This document shows positions 1-11,569 of a stretch of DNA of 64,000 nucleotides, in pieces. Origin of the DNA: Avena insularis (Eukaryota; Streptophyta; Magnoliopsida; Poales; Poaceae); contig CM042688.1 of the NCBI GenBank assembly GCA_023614405.1, forward strand, positions 376,699,331 through 376,763,330. The letters run 5' to 3'. Under the pieces are notes generated by a model. The model saw only the letters and a list, made by a program, of their open reading frames with translations, did not search any database and had not been told where the DNA came from. Within the stretch, counting starts at the first letter, position 1, and the number at the start of each line of letters is the position of its first letter. A program made the position numbers and the translations under genes.

Positions 1-54
1 CGCTGAACTACTGTTCCTTAGCCATGATAGCCAAAGGGGCCTCAACATCGACCT
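1..54. other. Flank of unknown origin
   Basis: Short flank left of the first Copia element. No recognisable feature is visible. Confidence 0.3.
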
Positions 55-384
55 TGTTAGCTTTGAGACAAGTAAATAATGAAGAACAAAAATAAAATCA
101 CAGCAAGGGGGACACAGATTTAATGTGGAAAACCCTCTCCAACAAAGGGAGGGGAAAAACCACGGGCCCTAGCCAGCAAATCTTCACTATAACGGGGAGT
201 GTTTACACAACATCGGGGATTTCACAGATGCAACTTCTCCCAACCGGCGACTTACAAGAGGTATATATAGTGGTGGTAACCTAGGTCATCAACGATCCAT
301 ACCGCGGGGGCTATCGCCCCCGCACCCCCCACAGGCGTCCCTGTAAGTTAGCCTCCTTAATAGAATTTGGATCATACTTCAACA
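55..384 (-). repeat. 3' LTR of the Copia element
   Basis: On the minus strand it begins TGTTGAAGTATGATCC and ends CTAACA, giving TG...CA termini. Its inner part matches 4534-4766. A TATATATA promoter-like box lies near 260-268. A GC-rich hairpin (GCGGGGGC, loop TATC, GCCCCCGC) lies at 304-323 in the part missing from the other LTR. Confidence 0.85.
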
Positions 385-395
385 AACTCCACCTT
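385..395 (-). other. Polypurine tract of the Copia element
   Basis: The minus-strand run AAGGTGGAGTT directly abuts the TGTTG start of the 3' LTR, the expected position for plus-strand priming. Confidence 0.7.
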
Positions 396-481
396 GACGC
401 AAATTCCTTCTTGTAGAATCAACAACAATCATCTCCCTAAACAAACAAAGAAAACACTTTCGCCGCCAACAACCACTTGGG

Positions 482-1009
482 CTAAGAAGTTATACCAACT
501 AAGCTTGAGCATAGCTCAAACTTAGCAACAGGAACAGGCTTTGCCATCATAGCAGCAGGATTATCATGAGTGCTTATCTTGCATACCTTCAGCATACCTT
601 GTGAAACAACATCACAGACATAATGGTACTTGATATCAATGTGCTTTGTTCTCTCATAGAACATCTGATCCTTAGTAAGGTAAATATCACTTTGACTGTC
701 ACAGAACAGGTTAATGCAAGAATCATCCTGACAAAGCTCAACATACAAACCTTTCAACTAAACAGACTCTTTGCAAGCTTCAGCAACAGCCATATATTCT
801 GCTTCGGTTGTAGATAGAGTAACAATTGGTTGCAGCGTTGCCTTACAATTCACGGCACATCCACCTACCATGAACACATAACCTGTGAGGGACCTCCTCT
901 TATCCAAGTCGGCAGCAAAATCTGAATCCACATAGCCTGCGAGTCCCTCACCAGTCTTGCCAAATTTCAAGCAAGCATTGGATGTGCCACGGAGGTACCT
1001 GAAAATCCA
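482..1009 (-). pseudogene. pol: Copia RNase H (end of pol), interrupted
   Basis: The segment 758-970 carries a Copia RNase H with YVDSDFAADLDKRRS and the later TTEAEYMA motif. It is followed in the same frame by 482-757, which has the FCDSQSDI and ERTKHIDIKYH motifs of the C-terminal RNase H region. A stop separates it from the reverse transcriptase near 1007, and another stop at about 755 splits the domain where a tryptophan codon is usual. The final stop at 482 fits the normal polyprotein end. In an intact element this enzyme removes RNA from the RNA:DNA hybrid in the virus-like particle. Confidence 0.85.
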
Positions 1010-2050
1010 CTAAACAACTTTCCAATGTTCTTTACCAGGATTAGCCATGTAACAACTCACCAAACTCATAGCATATGATAAATCAGGGCGAGAACAAACC
1101 ATGGCATACATCAAGGAACCAACAACACTAGAATAAGGAACTTGTGACATGCACTCAATATCTTCATCAGAACTAGGACATTGCAATGCTGACAATTTAA
1201 AGTGAGGAGCAACAGGAGTAGTAATAGACTTTGCATCATGCATATTAAAACGTTGAAGAACTTTCTCAACGTAACTTTGCTGACTAAGAAATAGGAACCT
1301 AGATTTTCTGTCCCATTTAATTTCCATACCTAGGATTTTCTTAGCAGCACCAAGATCTTTCATCTCAGATTCACTACTTAGGTGTGCCTTCAAAGTAGTG
1401 ATTTCTTTCATGCTCTTGGCAGCAATTAACATATCATCAACATATAACAACAAGTAAATAGGTGATCCATTAACAAACTTTATGTAAACACAACTATCAA
1501 ATTGAGACCTCTTAAAACCTTGTGAGATCATAAATGAATCAAACCTTTTATACCATTGTCTTGGAGATTGCTTCAAACCATAAAGCGATCTCTTCAATTT
1601 GCACACAAAATCCTCTTTTCCAGGAACTATGAACCCTTTAGGTTGGTCCATGTAAATCTCCTCCTCCAGTTCACCATGCAGAAAAGTAGTCTTTATATCT
1701 AGCTTCTCAAGCTCAAGATCATGCATAGTAACAATACCAAAGAAAGCACGAATAGAGCTATGCTTCACAACCGGAGAGAAAACATCATTATAGTCAATAC
1801 CTGGAATCTGGCTAAAACCTTTTGCTACTAACCTTTCCTTAAACCTTGGAGGCTCATTAGGAGACAAACCTTTCTTTCTCTTGTATATTCACTTATAGCG
1901 GACGACCTTCTTCTGTTTAGGCAAGCGCACAACTTCCCATGTGCCATTCTTATCAAGCAATTTCATCTCTTCTTGCATAGCAGAAAACCACTTGTGGTCA
2001 ACGGATGCAACAACCTCATTGTATGTAGCAGGTTAAGTATCATGCTCCAC
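1010..2050 (-). pseudogene. pol: Copia reverse transcriptase, interrupted
   Basis: The frame contains the Copia reverse transcriptase signature: RLVAKGFSQIPGIDYNDVFSPV, LDIKTTFLHGELEEEIYMDQP, SLYGLKQSPRQWYKRFD and the catalytic YVDDM box. It closes with the GSLMYAMVCSRPDLSYA tail. The conserved N-terminal part (WFSAMQEEMKLLDKNGTWEV) is readable in 1868-2050 but is cut by a stop near 1890, where a tryptophan is expected. The catalytic aspartates are kept, but the polyprotein is broken on both sides. Sequence 2031-2050 links to the integrase C-terminus. Confidence 0.88.
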
Positions 2051-2620
2051 CTATTTAGCACAACTCAGAGCATAATGAGCAAGATTACACTCTTCAATTA
2101 AACAACAAGGTGGAACTATGTTACGCCTCGGTCTATCAGCAATAATAGATTCTTGTGGCTGCTGCAAAACAGTAGGTGAGTGCTGAACAACATCATCATC
2201 AATATTTTCCTCATGAGTATCATCAACAACAACATCATTATCAACAGTTTTCTGTAGGTGCTCCACCTGCACACTAACTCCCTCCTCTCCAATAGCAATA
2301 GGAGAAGGATCTGATGGCAAGCTGTCATGATACATAACAGATTCATTGAAAACAACATTCCTACTCAACAAAATCTTTTTAGTTTTAGGATTCCATAGTT
2401 TATATGCTTTAACTCCTGAACCATAACCAAGGAACATGCATTTAACAGCTCTAGGCTCTAATTTTCCATTATCAACATGAGCATAAGCAGTGCAACCAAA
2501 AACTCTCAACTGTGAATAATTAGCAGGCGAACCTGACCATACCTCAATAGGAGTTTTCTTCTCAAGTGGAATAGAAGGTGACATGTTGATGAGGTAACAC
2601 GCTGTGTTGGCTGCTTCAGC
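2051..2620 (-). pseudogene. pol: Copia integrase C-terminal and linker region
   Basis: The reading frame starts in the conserved block IPLEKKTPIEVWSG and LRVFGCTAYAHV, continues with CMFLGYGSGVKAYKLWNP, and ends in a low-complexity, acidic and poorly conserved linker before the reverse transcriptase. This is the usual layout of the Copia integrase C-terminus. It follows the catalytic core at 2621-3523 with a stop or frame break near 2600. Confidence 0.82.
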
Positions 2621-3627
2621 CTAGAAATGTCTATGCATACCTGCATTGGACAACATACAGCGAGCCCTCGAGATGATGGTTCTATTCATGCGCTTAGCCA
2701 CACCATTCTGCTGGGGAGTGTAAGGGATGGTGTGGTGCCTGATCATACCATCATTACTACAAAACTCCTCAAACTCATTAGAACAGAATTCCATACCATT
2801 GTCAGTACGTAGTAATTTTACCTTCTTTTCAGTTTGCTTTTCTACCATAACTTTCCACTTCTTAAAAGCATCAAAAACATCAGATTTATGTTTTAGAAAA
2901 TATGGCCACACTTTTCTTGAGTAGTCATCAATAATAGTAAGCATGTAATTAGCACCACCAATAGAAGTCTTACGGGAAGGTCCCCATACATTAGTATGCA
3001 CATAATCTAATATGCCTTTGGTGGTATGAACGAAAGCATTGAACTTAACTCTTTTATGCTTACCAAAAACGCAGTGCTCACAGAACTCAAACTTACCCAA
3101 GTTGCAACCATCAATCAGCTCTCTCTTAACCAATTCTGCTCTGCCATGTTCGGTCATATGTCCAACACGCATATGCCATAGATTTGTTTTACCACAATCA
3201 TCAGAATCATTAGAAGTAACAGCAGTAGCAATACCAGGCAAAGTGCTACCTCTAAGAACATATAACTTAGCAGAATTTATATCACCTATCATGTGAATAA
3301 GAGAACCTTTTGATACCTTTAACAATCTACGCCCACCGGTGTACTTGTATCCATCAACGTCCATGGTACTCAGGGAGATCAAATTTCTGGCCATGCTTGG
3401 TATGTGCTTCACCTCATTCAACGTACGCGTCACGCCATCATGTGTCCTGATCTTAACAGATCCAACTCCGACAATATGGCATGGGTTATCATTCCCCACA
3501 CGTACAAAATCTCTAGTCTGCACAAACTCATATGAACTGAACCAATCTTTGTTACAGCAAATATGAAACTAACATGCAGTATCAAGTATCCATTCATCAT
3601 CATGAGATGCACAAGCAGCAAAAATGG
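2621..3627 (-). pseudogene. pol: Copia protease end plus integrase core, interrupted
   Basis: The upstream part holds a Copia protease motif whose DTAC is followed directly by a stop codon where serine is normal (near 3570). The frame then continues into VGNDNPCHIVGVGSVKI. The integrase zinc-binding H-x-H plus C-x2-C (LWHMRVGHMTEHG and CEHCVFGKHKRVKF) is present. The catalytic core is visible in YMLTIIDDYSRKVWPYFLK, LRTDNGMEFCSNEF and HHTIPYTPQQNGVAKRMNRT, with the first two Asp and the Glu of DD35E recognisable. It would insert the element's DNA copy into the genome if intact. Confidence 0.88.
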
Positions 3628-4492
3628 CTAAACATTCACCGTCAGAACTATCAACAGAAACAACAGCAGCCTTACCAGTACCTTGATCCTTATCTTTCGG
3701 TTGGTAAGTCCCGTTCCTTTTCTCCTTATTCCGCAGCTTCCAATAATCATCAATAACATGATTAGATTTCTTACAATACCTGCAGAACTTGTCCTTTCCC
3801 TTGGACTTCGAACGACTTCTGCCATCTTTGCTCTTATCTCGGTTGCCATAGTTGTTAGATCTCTGCTCGGTCCTGCCACGAACCTACAGAGCTTCAGCCT
3901 TAGATGACGCCCCATCTGCTTGCACCATAGTTTTCATCTTTTCCCTCTGTTTGAGGGCCTCTTGTACTTCATCAAGGGTTATTTTGTCACGGCTCAACAA
4001 TATTGTATCACGAAAGTGTGTATAAGAACTAGGCAGCGAGCATAAGGGTAATAGAGCTAGATCCTCATCATCATATTTTACTTCCATAGATTGCAAATCA
4101 GAAATAATCTCTCTAAGAAGATATAAGTGATTCATTACCGATCCACCTTCCTGCAATCTGTGTGAGAATAACTTCATCTTCACATGCATCTTACTGGTTA
4201 GATCTTTTGACATGCAGATCGATTCCAGTTTCAGCCAAAGAGCAGCAGCAGATTTCTCTGCCAAAACTTCCTGCAAAATATTATTGGATAGATGAAGTTG
4301 AATCATAGACAAAGCCTTACGGTCCTTCCGCTTCTCTTCGTCAGACCAGCTCTTAGCATCATCTTTCCCGAATCCTTCCAGTGCTTTATCTAGATCTGAA
4401 GTTTGTTCGAGAATCGCCCGCATCTTCACCTGCCACAAGCAGAATCTTGTGGAGTAGTCCAGCTGCGGTAGATCGAACTTCAATGACGACAT
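3628..4492 (-). pseudogene. gag: Copia gag with degenerate zinc knuckle
   Basis: ATG at 4492 opens a 202-residue gag (UBN2/gag-pre type) with WQVKMRAILEQ near the N-terminus and the helical FSHRLQEGGSVMNHLYLLREI block. A stop at 3884 ends it. The same protein resumes downstream with basic RSRSKSKGKDK and a knuckle CRYCKKSNHVIDDY, whose final cysteine is tyrosine, so the zinc-binding CCHC is lost. Gag forms the virus-like particle and the knuckle binds the RNA. The start lies 23 bases inside the primer-binding site, the expected short leader. Confidence 0.85.
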
Positions 4493-4515
4493 GTCGCAAA
4501 CCCTAGATTAGAACC

Positions 4516-4531
4516 TGGGGCTCCGATACCA
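4516..4531 (-). other. Primer-binding site, tRNA-Met type
   Basis: The minus strand reads TGGTATCGGAGCCCC just inside the 5' LTR. It matches the usual initiator-methionine tRNA primer site TGGTATCAGAGC with one change (A to G). Confidence 0.85.
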
Positions 4532-4533
4532 CT

Positions 4534-4766
4534 TATTAGCTTTGTGACAAGTAAATAACGAAGAACAAAAATAAAATCACAGCAAGGGGGACACCGATTT
4601 AACGTGGAAAACCCTCTCAAACAAAGAGAGGGGAAAAACCACGGGCGTCAGCCAGCAAATATTCACTATAATGGGGAGTGTTTACTCAACGCCGGGGATT
4701 TTACAGATGCAATTTATCCCAGCTGGCGGCTTACAAGAGGTATATATAGCGGTGGTAACCTAGGTC
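4534..4766 (-). repeat. 5' LTR remnant of the Copia element
   Basis: It aligns base for base with 55-285, with scattered substitutions. Similarity stops abruptly after GGTAACCTAGGTC at 4766, so the outer third of the LTR is gone. Confidence 0.85.
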
Positions 4767-7700
4767 GGATCTACTGCAGCTAACCGAGACAGGGGATGGA
4801 GGAGAAGGCCTCGGAGCAGTTGCAGCGATGCCCACTCGTCTTCTTCTCCAGGCGCCCGCCATGGCCGCCGTGGTCACCACCATCTCCCTCGTCGTCTATG
4901 TTCTCTCCTTCAACCACAATCACCGTCCACCATCGTCTCTGACACCACCCCGGTGAGTGTCGCCTCTTCCCTCCCTTGGCTCGTCGTTTTCTCGCCAGGC
5001 TTGCACCGGAGCCATCTCGCCACTGTCGTTGCCACGCTGTGCAGGAACATGCCACGCCGGCCGCCGCTAGGAACGCCCTCTCACGCCCGCGTTTGAGGCC
5101 CTACGCCCAAGTTCCGCTTACCGTGCACTTCAGGATGCGCACGCCACACTGCATCATGCGCGCCGCCATGGTCGCACGCCCGCAGCAGCCTCGCCGCGTT
5201 GTGCATGCCTTGCCGCACACACTGCGCGCCAGACGCATGTGCAGACAGCAATAGCAACAACCTGCACCTCCTCTGTTCATCAGCTCCTAGCCGAGCGGGT
5301 AGTCCATCCCAGATCGTTATGCTCGCGCCGATGGGTAGTTCTATGTCCCCTCTTTCAATCGAGCCAAACCACACCCAAAATCATCCAGGACGTTGCTCGC
5401 AATCATCCAGAGAAGACCCTAGTTCACTGTCGTTTTCTGAATTTTTCTGTCAGTCTAAACCCATTGGGAGTCTCTCTGTTCTCCATAGTTTTCCCGTCGA
5501 TGCATCCAAGATTCAGCGAAGAATCCTTGACGTGTTTTGAAGCCCTAGATCCACTCTACGATTTTGCTTTTTACATCATCTCCTAATTCACAATGTTTTG
5601 CTCACAATCGTCCAGCAAAACACGGCTCAGCTAGCTGATTTCGGTAGATCAGTTCGCAGAGGCTTCAGCCAGTCATGATGCGTCCTTAACGGTTTTACGA
5701 AAAGCCCCTTAATTTTTCAAACCACCAACCCTAGTCCCTAGCTCCACCAAGTGTCACCCCCCACACCGACTAGGCGCACAGTGGCCCTGCACAGTACTTG
5801 GACCCACCCGTCGTTGGCTATGGCTAGAGCGAGCCTCGGTGCAAAAAGTTTACAGGACTTTTTCTAAATAAAAAATTCTAGAAAATGATTTAATCTAAAT
5901 AAATTCATATCTTTTTATATAATTTGAATTAGACAAAATGTTCAAATTGAAATATGGATCAAATTTAATTCTGAATTCATACATGTTTTGAAATTTAACT
6001 AGATTTGACTCTATCTATTTAAACCTTTGACTTTTGACCCTATTTCAATTATGTTGCATTTAAATATTATTTTAAATTCGTATTTCCAAATAATACAAAT
6101 GATATATTTTTTTCTGATCAGAAAAATACCAGGAATTCAAATATGCCATCCAAAATAATTTTTGAGCAATTTAAAATTTAGAAATTATTTAATAGCTAAT
6201 AAATGCCTTTTCTTAATAAAGTCATAACTTTAATTCCGTATTCCAAATTTGACAAATAATATGTCTGAATAGATCAGCGCAACAAGCCCGTTCTGATTAT
6301 GCATTCCATGATATGAATTGAAGCATGCATCATATAAAAATTAAATATTCAGAACTGTTTATGGGACCAAAACATGCCTAAATAAATAAATAAAGTGCTT
6401 TATTATTGTTATCACACCTCATTATGCCATGCTATGTTATACCATGCAATTGTGAATCATTTCTCATGGCATACCTTGTTTGCTTATTGCATATATATTC
6501 ATATGATTGCGCACTTTATTTATTATGGCCCTTATGTGTTTGGCTTTTATTCTGGACATACGTCGAGTAAGGGATTTATTAGGAGAATCAAGAGTACTAC
6601 CCATATCCCAGTTACCCAACTATTGATTTGACAAACACGCAATTCCCCATGCTTGCATACATATAGTACCTATGCTTCTATCTTATTCTTGCATCATTGA
6701 GTCACGATTGCATCAAATTGAATCCCAAGTATTGCATAGCCTTTACTTTTAAACCCCACCAAAGCTTGTATCCTCAATCCCATGAGACCTTACTACAAGA
6801 GTTGTTTGAGCCATGCGAGTCATAGACTTGCATGTGTAGGGGTTTTGTGCGAGACTTTGGATAACGAGGTACCTAAACAACTTAAACTGTGTAGTAATGG
6901 GATAACTAAAGAAAGAGGCACCGGTGGATAATAACTGTTATTTGGTTCTTGCACGCTCACTTGTGTCCCATAGGACTCCGAGTACTTGATTCCTGTTCCT
7001 TAACTATTCGCACTATCCACATTTGGGAGACTCTGTTGATCCCCTTCGCCTGATCTTGATTCGCACTTTATTTCTTGGGGCCACAAACTAGCTTGGGGAT
7101 TTATTACTATCATGTACTTATGCCATGTTTTACTACTTTATTTACTATTGCACGTGGAGTGCCTGTACTATTTAGGATTGGGAGTGTTTTGCGGTATCGA
7201 CAAGCCTGGTCACACTTTCGGGGTTCCCAGTCGTCTACAGCCATTGGCGCAAACATTGGGTCAGTCTCAGAGTAGACCAACTTCATTGTGGGTAGCTTAA
7301 TGGGGTGGAACCTGAAATAATTTATGAATCTTATGAATGCGTTATCGTGAGGCCTCGTTGCTTTTTATTTGGTTCTTCCCAAGGTTGATCGTGTGTGTGC
7401 TGCTATTTGTGCACTCCTGCAAGGTAAATCTTTCTGAAAGCCATGTCCGCGATTATGGGCGACTTGGAGCATAGTTTATTGATCATACATAAGAATAACT
7501 AAAGTACCGCCTTTAATTTGACTAAGACATGACTAGTTAATAAAAATCCCAACGGATGGGATGTTCTTCTGCCTTCTCGTCGGTAAGTGAGAAGGAGGGC
7601 GAGCGATGTTTAATTATGTTACTTATATCACTATTGTTACCAATCAACAAGCGTCTGTCCATCTCTGGTTGGGTGGATATTGTAGCGTGTCTCTATAGAA

Positions 7701-8319
7701 CTGTTTATGCATTAAGACTTGCTGAGTACCCCTAGGGTCTCAGACGATAAATATTTGGTTCAGATGGATAGGTATAACCTTAGGAAGGTTACTAGGTCAA
7801 AGAGACTGATGATGGTGGCAACGACTGTCAGGTGTAGAGATTCCGGGGATGGAGATCCATGAGATCTGTGGGCAGGATGTGCTTATTTTCAGGGCATCTT
7901 ATGGCATTTTGCTTCTTGTCCATACTCGGATCTTGTTTTCCACTTCCTCTTGATACTCTGATGTGTGATGTATGAGTATTATCCTAAACTATTATCTCTA
8001 TCTAGGATATTTGGATCTTGCCGTATGGCATTGAATATTTCTATCTCTATTGTTTTTAGATGGCGTGGCTCTGATGTCTATTGTGTGTCACTAACATACA
8101 TACTTATTTGTGTATGTTTTTGATTGCTTTACCTGTCGACTAGGCCGCTCGCTCTTGTCCCGATGTTATTGAAAGTGGGTGGGATGGTTGGACGGTACCG
8201 TGCCTTGCTCCACGAGGTGGGCCTACTGTGTGTGTCCGCGCAGCCCCATAGTAGTACGTCTTGTCCACTTTTGGGTTCATCTAGGCTTGAGCTTAGAGCA
8301 TAGGGTTCGAGGTATTACA
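4767..8319 (+). mobile_element. Remnant of a long Gypsy-type LTR, left end lost
   Basis: There are no transposon proteins here. A CpG-rich segment (about 4790-5570), an AT-rich segment (5860-6400) and a mixed segment ending in TTCGAGGTATTACA at 8319 resemble the composition profile of the two other long LTRs in the window. The end ATTACA fits the TG...CA rule. The left terminus is missing where the Copia remnant abuts it. Overlapping open frames on both strands at 4780-5586 are compositional and show no conserved domain. Whether it was a solo LTR or part of a full element cannot be told. Confidence 0.5.
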
Positions 8320-8733
8320 CTATGGCTCATACTTGTACAACAAAGAAGATTACCCTAAACACGCGCATGAGCGTGAAACCATGAGAGGATTGGGGGTTCA
8401 ACCTTCTAGACATGCCCATCAGCCCACACGTCCCAAAAATCGAATGACGTCTTCGCAAGATAGAGAAGTATTAGAAGGAAAAGCTCATTCATCAAGAGAT
8501 CATGCGCAAGTGCCTCTTAGATCTTGAAAGCAAGAAGGAACTTAACGACGCGCTAAATAGAGTCACTAAAGGGATGTTCCTCTTGTGTTCGGATCTGCAG
8601 AAGTGTCTTTGTCACATATCTACCCTTGAGGAGATGAACAAGAAACTTCGCGCAGTGGTTTCCAACAAGACGCCTTCACCTTGAAGGGTGCCAAGGTATG
8701 AAATAATTGCAAGGGATTATTTGATCCCACATG
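8320..8733 (+). pseudogene. 3' end of an ORF of an Athila-lineage element
   Basis: The frame ending at 8684 reads a coiled-coil-like tail (CLLDLESKKELNDAL, STLEEMNKKLRAV) and stops at SNKTPSP. An overlapping frame (8333-8527) is rich in H, R and P. I do not recognise a named family. Directly after it lies the minus-strand element at 8734. The matching downstream non-coding part resumes at 16975 and leads to a polypurine tract and LTR at 17728, so this is probably the last ORF of that interrupted element. Confidence 0.4.
8729..8733. repeat. Target-site duplication, left copy
   Basis: ACATG immediately precedes the LTR start at 8734. The partner at 16975-16979 is ACGTG, differing by one transition. 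Confidence 0.6.
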
Positions 8734-10005
8734 TGATACATTCGATCCGGATTACATATGTAGTATAGCTCTTTTTGCCTAGTAGACCTAGGTTATCGAA
8801 TCCTCGGGAAGCAGAAAGCATAGTGAAGTTACTTTAACGGACCTTTAGGAGTTTTAGAATTCTTTTTGTGTTTTACCGGACCAAGAGTTTGCTGTCTTTT
8901 ATTGTTGTCGATGTTGGAGAGAGGGCCTAGGGATTTCGGTTTCACCTGTAGCTGTGTAAAACATCTAATGGGAATAAAAGATAATAATAAAGTATGCATG
9001 TAATTGTTAGAGCAAGATAATTATATGTGACCAGTGCATCCATAGTTGCTATTTCCTCCGCAACGCTTATAGCAATAACCTACTAGTCTCATCCATAGAA
9101 GAAAGAGAACAAATGATATTCATAGTGATGTCACTGTTAATCCCAAGTAAATCCCTCACATACAGTCGTACTACCCCTTCTGTGACTAGGGTTCCCAACC
9201 TGCAGATTAGTCATTACTCATACTCCCTATACCTGACTCAATCCTCGGGGTCTTGGGTACCTGACAAGTCCTTGGATTGAGGTAAGAGAGGATACAATAA
9301 TCGTCATGTCATACAAACTAATACATGATCCCATCTGTGATAAATAACATGCACAAAAGATACATGGCTAGGCCAAAGCCTTTAGCCCAAAGAGAATTAC
9401 TCACGCATACAGATGAAATCAACAATCATAAACATTGCAATGGAAATCATGAGATTGATAGCAAATAGTCTTACAATGTCGCCAATCGAAGATGAGATCT
9501 ACTATTACAAGTGGTGGAATATGGCTATGGTGGTGGAGAAGGGTTTGGAGATTAGATCTAAGTCTATACCTTCGGCGGCTCTTCGGTGTTGTGGATGCAG
9601 GTTTCTGGGGCCTGGGGCACTGTTTCTTGTCGCTCGAAGCCTCTTTATATAGGGGTCCCTTCACGAAAGTTGTTCTGTTTGACCTAGCGGTGTCGATGGC
9701 AACTGTACGGCCAGAACGATACGGCTAGAATTTTATTACCACCATATAGTTGGTCGTTAAAGCTTCTTCTCCACTTCAAGACCCATGGTTTCTTTGGGTT
9801 GTTGGAAATCTCGTATCTTTGACTTCAATGTTGTGATTCCCATCATCAAACGTCATTATATGCGTAGGGAAAAATAGAAATAAAGGATTGCATACCCCTT
9901 TGATCATTAGGCATTAGTGGCAGGGTTTAAAGAGATATTTCATAAAAAATATGAATATTATCCAATTTAAATGTGGATGTAGATGGCTATATTTAACAGC
10001 CATCA
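8734..10005 (-). repeat. 3' LTR of the minus-strand Athila-lineage element
   Basis: It matches 15716-16974 along its length. The minus-strand start is TGATGGCTGT and the end is TGTATCA. A TATA box (CCTATATAAAGAGG on the minus strand) lies at about 9643-9656. A hairpin motif related to the array at 13050-13440 lies near 9700-9755. Confidence 0.85.
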
Positions 10006-11569
10006 ACCCCCCCAAGCTTAAACTTGATCGTCCTCGAGCAAGAAAACCAAAATCAAAAAGGAACTCAACATTTAAACTAAAATAACGAGATGATGATCTT
10101 ACTCATGATTGGTAGTCTCATGTTTCCTCCACTTTATTAATCTGAAAAACTCAGCATAGATAGAGTAATGGCAAGCATATCATACGGGTTTTTATGCATC
10201 CTTATAGTGCAACAAAATTATTGTTAACATGGATGATTCAAATGAGTAAACCTTATTCCATGTCATGTAATCAACTCATAGGCTTGCCTTTGAACAATAA
10301 AGTATAATCATGTAAAATTGAGAGTGTGAGAGTTTTTCATGAAAAACATATACACTAGAGTATCTCAATTATCCCACATAAATAAGTCAAGACTTAAGCA
10401 CTACTTTTCTGTTCATTGTCCTTCAAGAATTTCAGTTCTTAAGTAATTGAGAGCATGCCAAAAAATTTAATTAGTTTATCGGGCTATGATGGACACTCGT
10501 GGCAACACCAAGGTTGTTGTTCCTTTTGCACAATGATTACTCATATCAGCCTGAGGAGTGATTCCATCATGAACACAGCTACCCGAGAATGACAAGAATC
10601 TTACCCATTATAGCATTGCTGCTACATATGTTTAATCAACTCATAGCCGAAATCTAGGAGTTTTTTCCATGAAGATCGTTTGTAGGCTAGCGGAGTTATT
10701 GGCATCCCATGAAGTTTGACACGCATAAAGCTATATCATTCTTATGATTCACAAGTCAAACTTTGGCATGCTCACAAAAACCGCTAAACATTTAATTCAA
10801 TTGAACAAATCCGTTTAAAGAGAGCTATCAAGTCAATCATTATTTTCTGTGGTGTTGAGTGTCTCTTGAAATAAGCCTTCAAGACTAAACACTACAACAC
10901 CCAAGCCTTCAATTGTGAGACTTTTTCTTATTACAATTGTTTAGAAAAAATTTAGGCAAGACTTGGTTAACTACAAGAGCTGCAACAAAATGTACCCAAC
11001 TAAATACCCATGCAAACAAAATTTTACTACAATATAAAGACTCACTCCACCAATATAATATCTTAACATTTACTACTAACTAGAATGGGTTTCTCAAATT
11101 TCAAAAGTGGGGAGTTTTAAGGCATACCTCTCATGATTGGTTCCACTTCTCTCTTCCCTTTTGATTTGCTTCTTGGAAACTCGAAGTCGATCACTCTCCT
11201 GCAAATATGTGAAAGCCACAAGGAGAATAGAAAGGAAGGAAGAGGGAAACTAAAGATAAATGGAAAAATCTTTTTGTTGTTTTGAAGAGAGGGAATTAAA
11301 GAATAGAAAATTGGAAGCAAAGCTCGGCTAGAAAGTCTCGAAAACAAATAGAAATAACTAAAGAAAAAGTGTTGGGGAAACCAACACGAGTGCTTATAAA
11401 CTCGAATTAAAAACATAACCTCGAAATAAATAAAAGAAAATGAACGCCAAATAAAGATAATGAGGAAACTTCCCCAAGCTTAGGCTTTTACAATCCCTTC
11501 AAATCATTGTGGTGGCAGGAAAAAGTCGTAACTCTAGTTCGCAAATTGAGTTGATAAATTACTAGTTGT
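10006..11569 (-). other. Polypurine tract and non-coding 3' region of the Athila-lineage element
   Basis: The minus-strand run AGCTTGGGGGGGT abuts the LTR at 10006. About 15 bases upstream is TTGCTCGAGGACGATCAAG, a hairpin-like motif shared with the host element at 17690-17710. The remainder is AT-rich and lacks conserved coding sequence. The 99-codon frame at 11117-11416 is hydrophobic and looks like chance. Such long non-coding stretches before the 3' LTR are common in this lineage. Confidence 0.6.

Larger units (their letters stand above)
55..4766 (-). mobile_element. Copia-superfamily LTR retrotransposon, decayed, 5' LTR truncated
   Basis: On the minus strand the order is partial 5' LTR, methionine-tRNA primer site, gag, zinc knuckle, protease, integrase, reverse transcriptase, RNase H, polypurine tract and 3' LTR. 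Integrase before reverse transcriptase is the Copia order. The 3' LTR spans 330 bases and runs TGTTG to TAACA. The 5' LTR copy matches only its inner 233 bases, and sequence beyond 4766 is unrelated, so about 100 bases of outer LTR are missing. No target-site duplication can therefore be assigned. At least five in-frame stops break the polyprotein, so the copy is old and inactive. The family was not identified. Confidence 0.92.

Noticed and set aside
482..4492. Possible still-active Copia element
   Set aside because: Several in-frame stops, a lost zinc ligand and a truncated LTR.
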